A stretch of DNA of 64,000 nucleotides from Saturnia japonica (GCA_033032175.1 CM065306.1:23047001-23111000), one strand, 5' to 3'. Shown: positions 1 to 11,476, counted from the stretch's first letter. Notes: generated by a model from the sequence alone, not told the origin. Numbers and translations are program-made.

Positions 1-1259
1 AGAAGTAAAATATATTAAAATTAATATGGGTACCAAATAAAAAAATTACCTGAAACCTCTGTTAATTTTAAACAAATAAAAACTTCGATAATGTGAGGGC
101 AGATGTCGTTGTATAGAGTAAATTAATACATCGGGAATAATACATAAGAATAATACATACATGCGTCGTTTTCGCATGAATATTGAAATTTTGCGCTGCA
201 ACGAATTCGATTTATTTACATGTCTCTTATTATTTGTTGCTTTCGTTTGAGTTATTAGGTAAAATACAGAAGTTTTGTGCATACTTAGTAGGTAGTGCGC
301 GGGTCAGTTAATCTACAGGGAAGACTGAATCGTAACGTTTTTCTTTATTATCATAATTAATTAATATATTTCGTTTTTTTTACTAAAACTTCTTTGGGTG
401 CGCTGGATGGCATGTAACGTTTTTCAACGAAACTTTTTTGACGCATCAAGGGCGGCAATATATACTTGGCAAGAGAGAGAAAAATCTATGCCACAAACGA
501 TGCGATAGAATAAGCATATTGTTGTTTCATCCATGAGTTTAACTTAACACCCCGCTAAAACCAATTTTTCATTCTTTACTCAGCAAGGTACACCACATGC
601 TGGTTAAGTTGAGTTAGGTGTTTAAAGTTTTAGGACGTTATTTGACCCACCGTAGGTTGATACAAAATTATATAGCAGATTTATTGACAGTGGTTGATGT
701 CACCAAATTACCAAATGAAAGTCACCGATGTGAATAAATGAAATAGTAGTTTTTATTGTTTTGTTTGAGGAATTCTCAATAAACAAAGGATCAAGATGTT
801 TAATCTCGCTGAAAAGTAAAAGGCAAACAATAAATCAAGACAATGAAGTGCAACTCTCGTGAAAACAACGATAACAATATTAATTCACGCAAATTTAATG
901 ACGAATACAATTTTCCCTAATTAAAATGGGACGACTTGAGGTTTCGCTGCGAGAAACAGGTTAATGCTGCTTCATCTTAAAATGAAAAATCATAAAGTAA
1001 TAATTATTATCCGACTTAGCGGAGAATTTAGGTTACGGCTTCAGAGGGTGTACGTTTTTTTCGACAGAAAACAATTTTCTTTGAGTACCTACTTTGAGAA
1101 ATTAATACAGGACTCGTGGCGCAGTTTTACTGATCTGAGATGTGGCGCGTTCGAGAAACCCGTACAGGACTGAATTTGTGTGAAAAACATGAATGTCAGT
1201 TAGGTTGTATGTACGTATATAATAATATGCTTAGTTGATCTATTACAAGCTGAACGTAG
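1..1259. other. AT-rich stretch, no gene recognised
   Basis: I see no credible coding region here. Reading frames are short and their codons look random. Positions 560-650 weakly resemble family P (compare 28380-28440, the part with 'cagcagggtgtaccacgtg'). The rest is unassigned intergenic or intronic DNA. Confidence 0.5.
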
Positions 1260-1616
1260 TATTATTATATTAATAGGCAAACAAAAAAATTTCAACTCCT
1301 TTTTAAGAGTATTGCATGCACGGAAGACTGAGATTTGGCATGGTTAAATTTTATATGGAGAAGGAGTTCAGAAAGTTAAAATTTATCTATAATATCTGTT
1401 ACTAATATATTAAATAAAATAAATTAATACTGCGAATCCTAACCCGACCAGTGCCATTGAACTTAGACCTCCAAAATATTGATATTGTCACTCAATGAAT
1501 AGTGACAGCAAGTGATATAATATTCAGTGTTTAGATTCATAGGGCAAATGTCAAACAAAAAATAGTCTATGATTAACAAGTCGCTGGTCGAATTTCGATC
1601 ATTGGGCGACCGTTAG
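1260..1616 (+). mobile_element. Non-autonomous Helitron-like element, family A copy 1
   Basis: About 355 bp sharing order and sequence with copies at 10243, 18105, 24734, 33658, 38172, 41008 and 60647. Shared blocks are a start like TATTAATACGTGAAGC, 'atggagaaggagt', 'ccaaaatattgacattgtca', and an end like GGGCGACCG-CTAG followed by T. Here the last four bases are TTAG. GGTCG and CGACC near the 3' end can pair into the hairpin expected before a Helitron 3' end. No coding capacity. Confidence 0.7.
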
Positions 1617-1924
1617 TATAATCAAATGGGTTGTCAATAATTGTATGGTGAAAAATATGATGTGTTAATTCGATTTATTATTTTAACCAGTTAGTTAGGA
1701 TTTTTTGTCGTAAGATGGGTAGAAGTTGTGCACAGTTCGAATGTGGTAACACTACTGTTTTTTCTATGCGTAAAACAGTTATGATCGCACTGGCGTGCTA
1801 AGAGCCGAAAGATGAGGTTATCAATACGCATTGGAACTGGAGCCGTTTCAATTCCATCCTCTGGGGAGGCGATATTTCTGCGACATTCTGCACGTATTAT
1901 TTTATACAACTAATGAAGAAATAT

Positions 1925-2105
1925 CTTTTACAACCGCCCGATGCCAAGCGATTACCCTAGCCTATGGACCTTTGTAAAACCAGAGTCAACCCTAGCGTGT
2001 TTTCAACGTTCAAACCCACTTCCCCAAGGAGCTCTAGAAACCTTACTCATCGCAGTAACACAACACAAGGTTATTTGGCTGTGGTGTTCTCTACCTCTAA
2101 CCTTT
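1925..2105 (-). repeat. Dispersed repeat family I copy
   Basis: Shares 'cacaacacaaggttatttggctg' and the block about 'cctatggac..ttgtaa' with copies at 11826, 17500, 22737, 37040 and 50979. Strand is given relative to the 11826 copy. Probably a lepidopteran SINE or MITE; the 60-residue frame across it is not a gene. Confidence 0.65.
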
Positions 2106-2399
2106 AAAAATTGTGACTGCAATTAAGACTATAGAGCTATATAGTTATAGCTTATAAGCGTTATCAGACAATGTAAAATCTTGTTCAATGTTAAGTGACG
2201 TAGAATGTAAATATTTGTGAACGTCAGTAAATGCCCTTAATTATAATCAGGTACAAGGCCCACGATAAGCGTACGTACGTACGAGTTGTTGAAGTAAGAA
2301 GTAATTATTAAAATCCATTCCATACAATGAAAATCAATCTATTAGCACAGTGGCTCATTTAACTGTCATAATAGGGACATGCGGTAGATGAAACAATCA

Positions 2400-2518
2400 G
2401 GTCTCTGCGAGTTTGTTGCCAGCTCCTCCCGATGACTGGAATGTTTATCCGAACCGGTGGTAGTGTTTAGACGTTCGTAAGCGTCTTCTTGGGACCGAAA
2501 TTGATTTTTTTTTTTAAA
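2400..2518 (+). mobile_element. LINE 3' tail, family J
   Basis: Matches tails at 14030, 25550, 47440 and 58230: 'cgatgactgga', 'ccgaaccggtggtagtg', 'gacgttc', then 'gaccgaaattgattttttt'. This layout is the 3' untranslated end of a CR1/L2-type lepidopteran LINE; no coding part remains here. Confidence 0.6.
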
Positions 2519-2805
2519 TTATCGTAATCAGTTTAATCATCGCGATCCAGTCGGATATAATTGACGTGTCCTTCGTATCCTTAAGTTTCAATTTCTAATT
2601 CTTTTATTGTAACGGTAAAACAAATTTCAGTAATTCTTAATTATTATACAATTTATTAGCCCTTGTAATATTATTTAAATCAGAATAATCACTAACAACA
2701 CAAGTTCAAGATAGGAACTAATAATAAATAAATACATCACGCTTATACTACTAAATATTCGGAATTGATTAATCTAAACTAATCTTGTTTTATAAACTGT
2801 ATGCA

Positions 2806-3636
2806 TCACACTGTTGTCACCTCTACAAATGGATCCGAGTTCCACTCAATCACAGAATAATTGCTCCACACAAAGTTACCATTTAATGACAAAGGTGCTT
2901 CTAAAGCCAAATACAATATCGCTTTAGCGCCCTCTTCAAAAACTTTCGTTGTTTTTCTACCATCCCGATTTGAGAGATTTCCTGGATTAACACAATTTAT
3001 AACAACATTCTTCTCAGCCCACTGCCTGTGTTGTAGAAATGTGACAGCGTTTAACGCAACTTTACTAACAGCGTGAACATTCATGCCCCATCCTTCAGTT
3101 TTCTCTACACCCCGTCGTGCTGCATCTTCATAATCTTGCATGATGGCCACTAATTCGTCTTCTGTTAGTGTCGGATTACTAATTCTCTTTTTGATCTCTT
3201 CATTTTCAATAGTTGCCAGCAAACCTGCTGGACCGGATACATTGACCACTCTTGCGTCTTGATTCAATAACGGATAAACTAGCTTCCCGAAGTTGATATA
3301 TCCATAAAAGTTAACACTCAAAGTTCTTCTAACCTTCTCGAAATATGACAAATTCTTTTCCGTTACGTAGTCTGTTATGTTTACTATTAAATCTATTCTC
3401 TCATCTAGATCTTGGATGTAATGCCGCAGTTTTATTATCGTCTTAGTGTATGTTATGTCCATCTGTAAATATTGTAAATTGAGTCCGTCTCTATCTAGAT
3501 TCTTTAATATATTGTACCCAGCAGTCTCATCTTCAGTTGTGAAATATATTTTTCCATTGTACGTGTCTGTTAATTTTTTTAACACTTGGTAGCCTAGATT
3601 ACTGGCTGCGCCTACGACTAAAGCAACGTTACACAT
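2806..3636 (-). CDS. Short-chain dehydrogenase/reductase, carbonyl reductase-like, probable altered active site
   Basis: An intact 276-residue single-exon frame, the usual length for carbonyl reductase 1-type SDR proteins, which reduce carbonyls with NADPH in the cytosol. The Rossmann start is VALVVGAASNLG (residues 4-15), a variant of TGxxxGIG. The acidic residue after beta-3 is in QMDIT (about 58-62). The NNAG motif is replaced by NITD (about 86-89). The serine strand is NVSG (about 132-135). The YxxxK position reads HAVSK (about 189-193), so the catalytic Tyr is His while Lys is kept. NCVNPG (about 214-219) matches the usual CxxPG turn. There is no signal peptide or membrane segment. The start ATG is the first in frame and lies just before the glycine-rich strand; the stop is TGA. 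A TTTATT on the plus strand (AATAAA on minus) at 2651-2656 could be the poly(A) signal. Loss of Tyr suggests a pseudoenzyme or changed chemistry; an intronless retrocopy is possible. No neighbouring gene is seen. Confidence 0.88.
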   Translation of the reverse strand: MCNVALVVGAASNLGYQVLKKLTDTYNGKIYFTTEDETAGYNILKNLDRDGLNLQYLQMDITYTKTIIKLRHYIQDLDERIDLIVNITDYVTEKNLSYFEKVRRTLSVNFYGYINFGKLVYPLLNQDARVVNVSGPAGLLATIENEEIKKRISNPTLTEDELVAIMQDYEDAARRGVEKTEGWGMNVHAVSKVALNAVTFLQHRQWAEKNVVINCVNPGNLSNRDGRKTTKVFEEGAKAILYLALEAPLSLNGNFVWSNYSVIEWNSDPFVEVTTV

Positions 3637-4285
3637 GTCTAAACGACTACTAGTTATTTGGTCGAGTTTATCAACGTTATCGGTCCATCAATTTTGACGT
3701 TATCTTAAATGACACGATAGTTTTGTAGCGAGATAATATTTTGCTAAAGATATTAAACTACTATGAACCGTGGTAGATCGCTATTGTACGTGCGATGCCG
3801 TTAGCAACTCTATGAACAATCTATTGAATGAGTCAAGCAATGACTTGTGTTAATTTGGTGAATAATATATCAAAACCACGAAGAACGTACATATGTGTAT
3901 TAAGATACTGTAAATGTTTGGATTTTGATGAAATTAGATTAAATTTTAAAATAGATATCTTAATAAATAATGAGTCTATATATTTACATATCTCTGTATT
4001 TTCCAGATAGCGCGGACTTGTTGACAGATGACATCAGCTTGATGCTGTTTCCTTTTTTTTATTTTGTAGACTTTTCCACAACATATTTATCGAACAAAAC
4101 AATATATAAAAATCAAATTCATTTTTATTGTTTGAAAGATATATGAAGGTATAAATAAAGTTTGCTGATAATATTTTTTATATTCAAATTTAGTTTTATT
4201 TATTTCGAATAGAAGAACTTATAGCTTCAGGGTTGTTTGTCTCACTCGCTGTGAAGTTAACGCGCGTTCAAACTCTATATAACTA
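3637..4285. other. Upstream region of the SDR gene, unassigned
   Basis: This is the 5' side of the minus-strand SDR gene. I see no clear TATA box or initiator and no repeat shared with the rest of the window. Any promoter would be in its low-coordinate part. Confidence 0.4.
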
Positions 4286-4850
4286 CTAGCTTTGCCCTAC
4301 GTTTTCACTCGTGTTAATTTTATCCGACAAACATCGCGTCGCCAACGCATCTGCGAGTAATTATATTATTTTTTCATTATCTCCTAAACTATGTGCCCAA
4401 ATAACATGCTATAAAGAAAAAAAAAATAACTTCATAAAACTGACTTTATGATGAAGTAACTTTTGTTCGTAAGTATTAATATGCCATGCCAATAAATAGT
4501 GCTGAAAAATACATTTTGAATCTTCAAAAAAAAAAATCACTAAATACGTTATTGTGGCTTATATATTAGAGACAGGTATAGGCCATCGATGTCTTTTTTT
4601 AGATATACAAAAGACCAACATTTCTGTATAACATTGTATTTACATATCATTGACCATTACGCTAGTGCATGAGGTTAAAATAGTCCGTGAGAGCTTTCAC
4701 TTCCGACTTACTTAATAAAAATCAATATTTAAGGCTAGATGTGAGTTATAGCCTAATATTAGATAGCCTATACTATTCTTCGTGAATCTGGCTATCATAC
4801 ACAAGAATAACTTTTCGTATCCGACTGGCAGTTAATATCTATTTAACTAT
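4286..4850 (-). mobile_element. Non-autonomous Helitron-like element, family K copy 1
   Basis: About 565 bp matching 51258-51832 along its length: 'ttttatccgacaaacatcgcg', 'cctaaactatgtgcccaaata', 'tttatgatgaagtaactttt', 'cttccgacttac'. It starts on the plus strand with A-CTAG, which on minus gives the Helitron-type CTAG|T 3' end, preceded by a pairable GC-rich segment. No ORF. Confidence 0.65.
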
Positions 4851-5289
4851 ATGTAGTTGTAACTGTAGACGAATTTTTTTTTTCAATATTTCTTGATGGA
4901 ATACTATGATTACAAAGGACACTGATTACACATATGATATTACATTTTTTATATGTCTGATAACTGGTTACACATTCGGGTATAACTCTTAAAGAGCTTC
5001 ACGAATTTTTATGAAATTTTGCATACGGGAAGCTTAGCTTAGCCATTCCACAAATGATATACTATAATAATGTTCAAATATATTATGATTAAAAATAAAC
5101 TTATAAGATGAAAATTGTTCGGGCTTATAAATTAGTTGGGGGCATGAAAACTTCTTTTGCTTTCGAATTACTGCTGATTGAATCGCTATACGTTATATCT
5201 ATTCTACGATTGGTGCGTTTACATAGATCGTTGCACTGGCATGGCGCGTCTATAACGACACATATACTGACACTTTAATTAATTAAAAC

Positions 5290-5485
5290 TTACGAGTTTA
5301 CTGGTCACTTGCGCGTTGGACTCGGACGGATAACAGCGCGGCGGCTAACGTCTAATGATAGTTTTGACATTTGTGGTACTATACGTGAAGGTGCTGTGCC
5401 TATTTCAGTTTGCCGTTTGAAGAGAGTCCATTTCGAGACTGAAACATTCGATAAACATCGTCGGCGGATAAATCAAGGACCAAAG
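5290..5485 (+). other. Candidate non-coding first exon ending at a splice donor
   Basis: This stretch is clearly richer in GC and CpG than its surroundings and ends in AAAG|GTAAGA, a very good splice-donor match at 5485/5486. A short frame of about 60 residues runs through it from 5309 without resembling any protein. It could be a 5' UTR exon of a gene whose later exons lie beyond this window, or chance. No acceptor or coding exon could be paired with it. Confidence 0.25.
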
Positions 5486-6240
5486 GTAAGAGAGCCTTCA
5501 TCCTGATTGTAGTGTACCATATTTAGTGGTTAATTTTGTGCGGTATCTACTTCCAACAAATTTTAATATACAGTCCGCTTAATCTACAGAAGAAAAATTA
5601 CCCACCCGGTGTGGGAGTGGTGGTTGCCAACTCAAAAATGATGTCCGCAATACTAATGCGAGCGAAGCCGCGTGGCACTGACAGTTTTAAATAATTACAA
5701 TACAATTTCATAAAACCTTTCAAACTGTATATATTTACATATATAAATATATGTAACGTAACAAATTAACAAGAGCAAATAATTTATACGAAAATATAAA
5801 AATCGTTATAATTAGGTATTATCAATACTGTTTGTAAAAATAATTTTATTATCTCTTTCAAGTTGCGCATATTATGAAATATTTTGAATTTCAACCTTAT
5901 CATTTTATTGTTTGCGTGATTTTGATAATGTGGTATTTGTATATTGATTGGTATATTTTTTACGATAATAGCATAACTCTTATAATTTTAATCGGACATT
6001 TAATATAGGTTAATTTATTTTATTATAGTGTCGTTAACCTGCGAATGATACGTTTGTTAGAATTCATTCATACAACCGTCGTGTTTTTGTCCGGGAATTG
6101 GGCAAAATTACTCTAAAACTCAGTAAAGGAATCCGAGAAATTGTGAATTATTTATTTTAAAAAAGATAAAAATGTAATAGAAAACCGAAATCTCTGTTCA
6201 AAGAGAACACGGTGTTCAATAAAAAATTACACGCGTCTAA
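5486..6240. other. Unassigned AT-rich DNA
   Basis: No gene. A small patch at 5655-5680 (gcgagcgaagccgcgtgg) resembles the 3' portions of Helitron-like elements elsewhere in the window. The rest is unique within the window. Confidence 0.4.
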
Positions 6241-6446
6241 AGCATTCAGCCTTCCAAAGTATTCCGTGGATGGGGTTGCCAACGAACCATCGAATGCCGG
6301 GACGTAATGTTTTTAAATGCCAGTAATGGGGAGGGGATTCTCTTTTTTATCGTAGCACAGCAAAGTGACGGCACTGTATCTGGTGATGACCACAGTGCAA
6401 TCCAATCACAACGGCGACCGTCATGCAATCTATAATCGATCCGGCA

Positions 6447-6600
6447 TGCTCAAAGTCTCTTCTTGTTATGTTTGAAGGATTCCATGTTGTAGGGAGGAGG
6501 TAACAATGTCCTGGAGAAAGTTTCACAGCTTCAAAGTACGGCAAAGATGAGACGTAACAAATTTCTTTGTTCGTTCGGAGATGGAGGTTACCGTAAAGGG
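6447..6600 (-). repeat. Repeat family O copy, translation-conserved
   Basis: Matches 56070-56215: 'gttatgtttgaagga', 'cttcaaagtac', 'gacgtaa', then 'agatggaggttaccgtaaa'. On minus both copies translate alike: LYGNLHLRTNKE versus LYGDLYLGTNKK, then SLPYFEA versus SLLYFEA. Likely a decayed coding piece of an unidentified mobile element; the surrounding 109-residue frame (6347-6676) is not otherwise recognisable. Confidence 0.5.
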
Positions 6601-6712
6601 AGAAGAGTGAATTAGGTTCTGATATTCGCATTATATTAGATGGGGATGATATGAGTGAAGTTTTTATGTGAGTCAAGAATAATTATTCATACTATTATGT
6701 TGACAAGATAAA

Positions 6713-6982
6713 TCTATACAAATATTATAAAGAGGAAAGATTTGACTTTTTGTTTGTAATGGATAAATTCAAAAACTACTGGACCGAATTCAAAAATTAT
6801 TTTACCAATATAAAACTACAGTATCAGCCAGTAACATAGGCTATATTATAATTTAATAAAATAATTTATTCCTGATAAAAATGTCGATAGTTTTACATAA
6901 TGTATAAAAAACTGCCTACACGGGTGCGATGGCGATGTTTGTAGTATAAAATTAATACGGGTGAAACCGTGGGCACAACTAG
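6713..6982 (+). mobile_element. Non-autonomous Helitron-like element, family C (complete)
   Basis: A 270-bp element with textbook ends: A|TCTATACAAATATTATAAAG at the start and a hairpin ACGG-gtgaaa-CCGT followed by GGGCACAACTAG|T at the end, as expected for insertion between A and T. It has no coding capacity and presumably moved using a helicase/Rep protein supplied elsewhere. Confidence 0.8.
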
Positions 6983-7008
6983 TATTATATCAATTAAATA
7001 AAATGAAC

Positions 7009-7200
7009 CAACTATGGCTTAGTGGTAGCATTGGATAATTTTTGACCGATATGGTTTCGAATCCTAAAGTATCTAAGTTATTTTTAATTAAGACAAACCT
7101 TGTGATGAAACTGTGGTGTGTTAAAAGGGTAGTTACTCTCTCTAGTATTGGTGTACCTTTGGCTTGCAGCCTTAAAATTAAGTGAAATGGTGTCCTATAT
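7009..7200 (+). repeat. tRNA-like SINE candidate
   Basis: The head reads TATGGCTTAGTGGTAGCA (A-box like) and, about 30 bases on, GGTTTCGAATCCTA (B-box like). The spacing fits a tRNA-derived Pol III promoter. The acceptor stem does not close, so this is not a tRNA gene. I did not find a second copy here. Confidence 0.4.
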
Positions 7201-7292
7201 CGTATTAACCTTATGCATTAACTTAGTTTTTTATTAAAAATAATAGCACCAGCAGTCAATGGATACTATAGTGTATCATAAATTAATAAAAA

Positions 7293-7460
7293 TATCTGAC
7301 GACCGAGCTTTCGGAGTTTTACATTAAAAAGAAACATATATCTAGGTATACTTGGAATGTGAAACATTATCTAAATACAAAGTTTCATACAAATTGTTAG
7401 AGCGGTTTCCGAGAAACCAATTACATATATATATATATACAAGAATTGCTCATCTAATAT
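7293..7460 (+). repeat. Repeat family M copy 1
   Basis: Matches the reverse complement of 44458-44640: 'gacgaccgagctt', 'gtgaaacattatctaaatac', 'gagaaaccaatta', ending in 'tatacaagaattgctca'. The same terminal block appears alone at 31540-31570. The class is uncertain, probably a short non-autonomous DNA element. Confidence 0.55.
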
Positions 7461-8035
7461 AAGATAATGAATTTAATTTCCTTAATCTCTAAACTATAGG
7501 ATAGAATATCTTGTATATATGAAATAATATCGTTCTTCGAGTTATTTACAAAATATTTCGAACTTTAAATCGAAGTAAAGCTAAAGTAATATAAATCTTA
7601 TATTGTTTTTGCAAAACCTCGTGTCTTTATATTTGTAGGCATACTCTTTTCTTGTTGTCCCGTTTGAATCGTAAATCCGAGCTCCTTAGCTGGCAACCCT
7701 ATCCGAGGGTATACACGCGAAATAAATTCGCCGAGGGGTGCAGGAGATATATTGAAAAGGTAACGTAACGGGTGTCATCTAAATGTAAAAATTGATTTGA
7801 GAGCACCCCCCCCCCCCCACAGCAATGGGGGCGTACCATCGGTTTAAGATTTCATATTATAATTATTGTAAGGGGAAATAAAACGGTATCGAAAAACAAA
7901 CTGACGCGAGTCGGGCGTTGTGGTTGTGGACTTTACTGTAAAACTCAAATAACAAAGTGACATTTTGCAATGCGTCGCAAACGCTGTAAGTCGCTGTACA
8001 CATAAAGAAAATAACATTAATAAATAAATATTGTA
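7461..8035. other. Unassigned, with a poly-C tract
   Basis: No gene. A run of 13 C lies at 7806-7818. The flanks show no match to the repeat families seen elsewhere in the window. Confidence 0.5.
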
Positions 8036-8741
8036 TCTATACTAATATTATAAAGCTGAAAAGTTGGTTTGTTTGTTTGGTTAAACGCGGTAATCTCAGG
8101 AGGTACTAGTTGGAATGGAAAAATTATATTAGTGTGGGATAGCCCATTTATCGAGGAAGGCATATAACATCACGCTACGACCAATAGGAGCGGAGCATTA
8201 ATGAAAAAATTTGCAAAAACGAGGAAAGTTAATACTTTTTGAAAGTTTCCATTGCGTGCGCTGCGTGAATTGTTAAAGTTACCCAATAATTGTGTGTGAC
8301 GGAATTGTTCCTTTTAAAAAGTTATTAAAAAAATCTGCGTTAGCATATGTATATTTTTTAAAGGTTTACTCAATATAACCTTTTAAATGGTAATAAATTT
8401 TGTTCTAAAATAATAAATTATTTGCGAAGGTGATTTTCATATATACATGGTATTAATAATTATCTAAAAAATACGTTATTCATCACAAGTATTTAATTTT
8501 GTACAAAATTGCCCATTACAGTAATTGATTTGAATGGATATCTCAGGAGATATCACAGTTTTAAAATAACTCGGCAGCAAAATAATGATCAAGTATCGCG
8601 AGAGCGTTTTTATTACCTATGCAGAATGATGTAGGAGGCGGGCGGCACCTATAATACAGTACCTACGAGGCACTCTCTCTAACCTTTACTCTCTCTCTCT
8701 CTCTTATAAATGACGCAGACGAAGTTTCGCGGATCAGATAG
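8036..8741 (+). mobile_element. Non-autonomous Helitron-like element, family D copy 1
   Basis: 706 bp starting A|TCTATACTAATATTATAAAG and ending GTTTCGCGGATCAGATAG|T (CTAG mutated to ATAG). Collinear with the reverse complement of 12409-13109: 'aggagcggagcattaatgaaaa', 'gtgcgctgcgtga', 'caggagatatcacagttttaaa', 'gatcaagtatcgcg', and a CT-rich tract near the 3' end. No ORF. Confidence 0.8.
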
Positions 8742-8845
8742 TTACTCATATAGTTAAGTATACTTATTTTTCTCTGTAGTGAATCTCAAGCGTTTACTTT
8801 TTATTAAATAAAATTATGCATGTATTCAAATATTTTTTCACATAA

Positions 8846-9110
8846 ATACGATGACGATGGACGTGAGTTCAAATGTCTGCAATGAGCCTGAACTTTAGGT
8901 GAAGGAAAACATCGTGATGAAACCATTGCACAGTGGCAAGGCATTTCCAATGCCCGCACGGCAAGCTACCACACTCTCGAGTTGAAAACCTGTCACCAGA
9001 CGTCTATATGTATGTTCTGGCGTCTGCAATTGCGAGCCAATCCCTTCCACTAGACTTAGACTGTTACCATCTTAGGCTACATTGCCACTTAAAATCATAT
9101 GAGATTGCAG
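8846..9110 (+). repeat. SINE-like repeat, family H
   Basis: Contains 'tgagttcaaatgtctgcaat' (degenerate B box), 'aatgagcctgaactttaggtg', 'aaaacatcgtgatgaaacc', then 'catcttaggctaca'. It matches the reverse complement of copies at 13146, 55240 and 56625. A 62-residue frame inside it is not a gene. Confidence 0.6.
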
Positions 9111-9606
9111 TTAAAAGCTAAAACTATAAACAATTTAAAAAATATTCTGCAGTGCAAGCTGTAAAAAATGACAATAAGTAGACGGTGAATAATGCCTTAC
9201 TGCGATTTGATTTGGCGCTTCGCTTTTCGGAATCCCCGCTCTGCATCAACTATTTAACAAGATACCTAGTGACTTTTTCGGGGTTGCTGTATAGGCAGAA
9301 ATGTCCAAAATGACTGTCGATATCTATTCATCTCTCGACAGCCATACAGTTATTTTGTTGAGCTTGGGTAGAAAAGTTTCTCCGTTATTTATCACAGCCA
9401 CCTCCTGCCGACGTATGGGAGATTTGGGTAATTAGATTCTATACAGTACTGGTCACGGTGTACCTTTACTCCCTACTGGCAGATGACAGATATGTCTTTA
9501 ACGAAGTTGTGTTCTTTAACAATTATGATTATCTTGTAATGTGTCCAGAAACCGCGTCGGACAACGTCTCTTCTAATATTAAAATGTTTTCATTTTCATA
9601 CATACT

Positions 9607-9864
9607 CTACATACCACGCCTATATACCCCGAAAGGTTAGGCAGAGGTGTACATTTGTACATCCATAGTTCGCCGAGTATGTTTTTAGGTTCCATGTAAT
9701 AGGGGGCGAGCCTATTTCCATTCATCGGGCACGAAACTAACTCCGAGCTGCTACTAAGAATTTCATAGGAAAAAACCAATAACACTTTGCTTGACCTGGG
9801 ATTCGAACCCATGACCTCACTCATAGCAGTCGCGCTTACGACAACTATACTAACGAGGCAGTTA
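9607..9864 (-). repeat. tRNA-derived SINE, family G copy 1
   Basis: On minus it opens with an A-box-like 'taactgcctcgttag' segment and has a perfect B box (GGTTCGAATCCCA), then the tail shared with 25184, 32683 and 42840, ending in the 'cctctgcctaac' region. The 140-residue minus-strand frame at 9579-10001 is an accidental read-through of this SINE. Confidence 0.8.
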
Positions 9865-9884
9865 ATAACAAGGCTAAGTATTAA

Positions 9885-9995
9885 TTTTCGGTAAAAGAAA
9901 ACATCGTGATGAGACCGTAACATGATGGAGGTTAAGCATATCTTATTGATGGTTTGTCTAGTTATCACTCTCAAGTTCGAAATCTGTCGAGCAAT
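9885..9995 (+). repeat. Fragment of SINE-like family H
   Basis: Keeps 'ggtaaaagaaaacatcgtgatgagacc' in part and 'ctcaagttcgaaatctgtc', equivalent to the middle of the 8846 copy. Both ends are lost. Confidence 0.4.
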
Positions 9996-10242
9996 TATCA
10001 ATGTGCTCCGACGTGCACTTGAGGCGCCAGGCCTTTTTTATCGTGTAATCATATTCGACCATATTATCTTCAAATTCAGTTGAGATTGTTGTAAAACTAT
10101 AATCGTATGAAATATCAACAAAAATTATAAAACCGTTTTAGATTCGAGAAATGACTATTTTACTTATGATATTGGAAGAGCAATACATTTTTTATCAGTT
10201 CGAAAAACTGTGTTAGCGGTTACTGTTCTATATTAAATTATA

Positions 10243-10515
10243 CTAGCGGTTGCCTTAAAGTCGAAATTCGATAAGCGACTTTTTGATAGTAGACTATTTT
10301 CTGTTTAACATTTGCAGTATTCATGAACCTATATGAGTATTATCTACATCACTTGCTGTCACTTTTCGTTGAGTGACAATGTCAATATTTTGAGGGGTCT
10401 AAGTTCAATGGCCCTGTTCGTGTTAAACTTTAATCATGCCAAATCGCACAGACTTCCGTGCACGCAATACGCATAAAAAGGGGTACAAAGTTTTTGCTTC
10501 ACGTATTAATATAAT
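10243..10515 (-). mobile_element. Helitron-like family A copy 2, internally deleted
   Basis: Starts on plus with CTAGCGG (3' end on minus) and ends with 'gcttcacgtattaatata' (5' end on minus). Compared with the copies at 33658 and 41008, about 90 bases between 'gttcaatggccctg' and 'aactttaatcatgcc' are missing. Confidence 0.7.
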
Positions 10516-10968
10516 GATATATCACTCGTCATACCCTACGCGATAACACGAAGTGGCGTTTGCGTATTTATTGATTTATGCAAATATTCCGCCTGTGGTG
10601 TTTGTTGTTGATGACGTATTGCTTGCAAGGTGTCTGTGAAGCCGAGTTGCCAAATTATCAGAAAGTTTGTCAGTGATATGGTTGTGACATTATATTATGC
10701 GGAGCTAGGGAGCGGTAACACCTAACTAGTTCTAATGAATTTGTTGGAAATTAATAATTTGGGAGTCAAGAACGGTTTAAACCGGGGGTCCCGGGGACCA
10801 TGGTAACCAAGTGTAAAGTCACATGTGTAGGCGTACTCAGGTTACTTTTATTTAAGAAAAAAGAACTGGGGTTCAGCGCATATAAAATAATAGCATTTTT
10901 AAACGAGGTCACCATAATTCTGACACGGCATTTTATTGTATACCTATATATACCTACCTATACACACA

Positions 10969-11476
10969 TCCATACAATTAATAATGTCTTTTTGTAAGGT
11001 CAAAACAACAGTTTTTTACTAAATACATATGAAATTATATACAATAGGTGTAACAAAAGCCCATTTTAAAATTTTTGTCTGTCTGTTTGTCTGTTTATTC
11101 CGGGTAATCTCAGAAACGGTTGGAACGATTTTGACGGGACTTTCACTAATAGATAGCTGATGATATAGGGAGTAACATAGACTAATTTTATTTTATAAAA
11201 TGAATTAGGGTTCCGCACAAATAAAAAAACTGTTCATGGTTAATCATTTCGGCTTAAATGACTTATGCTGAGTAAACCATAAGAGATATATCAAATTAAT
11301 ATACTACACACTTATAAGCATTAAAATGACCTACAAAAAAGTCTGGGAGAGTATACATTTATAGTCTACGAAACACCCACAACGAGCATTTTTGTCTTTA
11401 AAATAACCGGGAGCGGGAGACAAGATTCGCGCGGGCATTCTGTAGTCCACGTGAGCGAAGCCACGGGCACCGCTAG
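10969..11476 (+). mobile_element. Helitron-like family E copy 1
   Basis: 508 bp, A|TCCATACAATTAATAA at the start and ACGGGCACCGCTAG|T at the end. Internal blocks 'ttttgacgggactttcact', 'tatgctgagtaaaccataaga', 'attctgtagtccacgtgagc' are shared with copies at 21857, 30376, 33010 (minus) and 43933. No ORF. Confidence 0.75.

Noticed and set aside
6246..6676. Overlapping minus-strand frames of 60 and 109 residues as genes
   Set aside because: Only a short part is conserved, with a second dispersed copy at 56070, so it fits repeat sequence rather than a gene.
7009..7085. tRNA gene
   Set aside because: A- and B-box-like sequences are present but no cloverleaf with closed acceptor and anticodon stems.
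9579..10001. 140-residue minus-strand frame as a gene
   Set aside because: It runs straight across a tRNA-derived SINE (family G) and part of family H; the translation has no conserved features.
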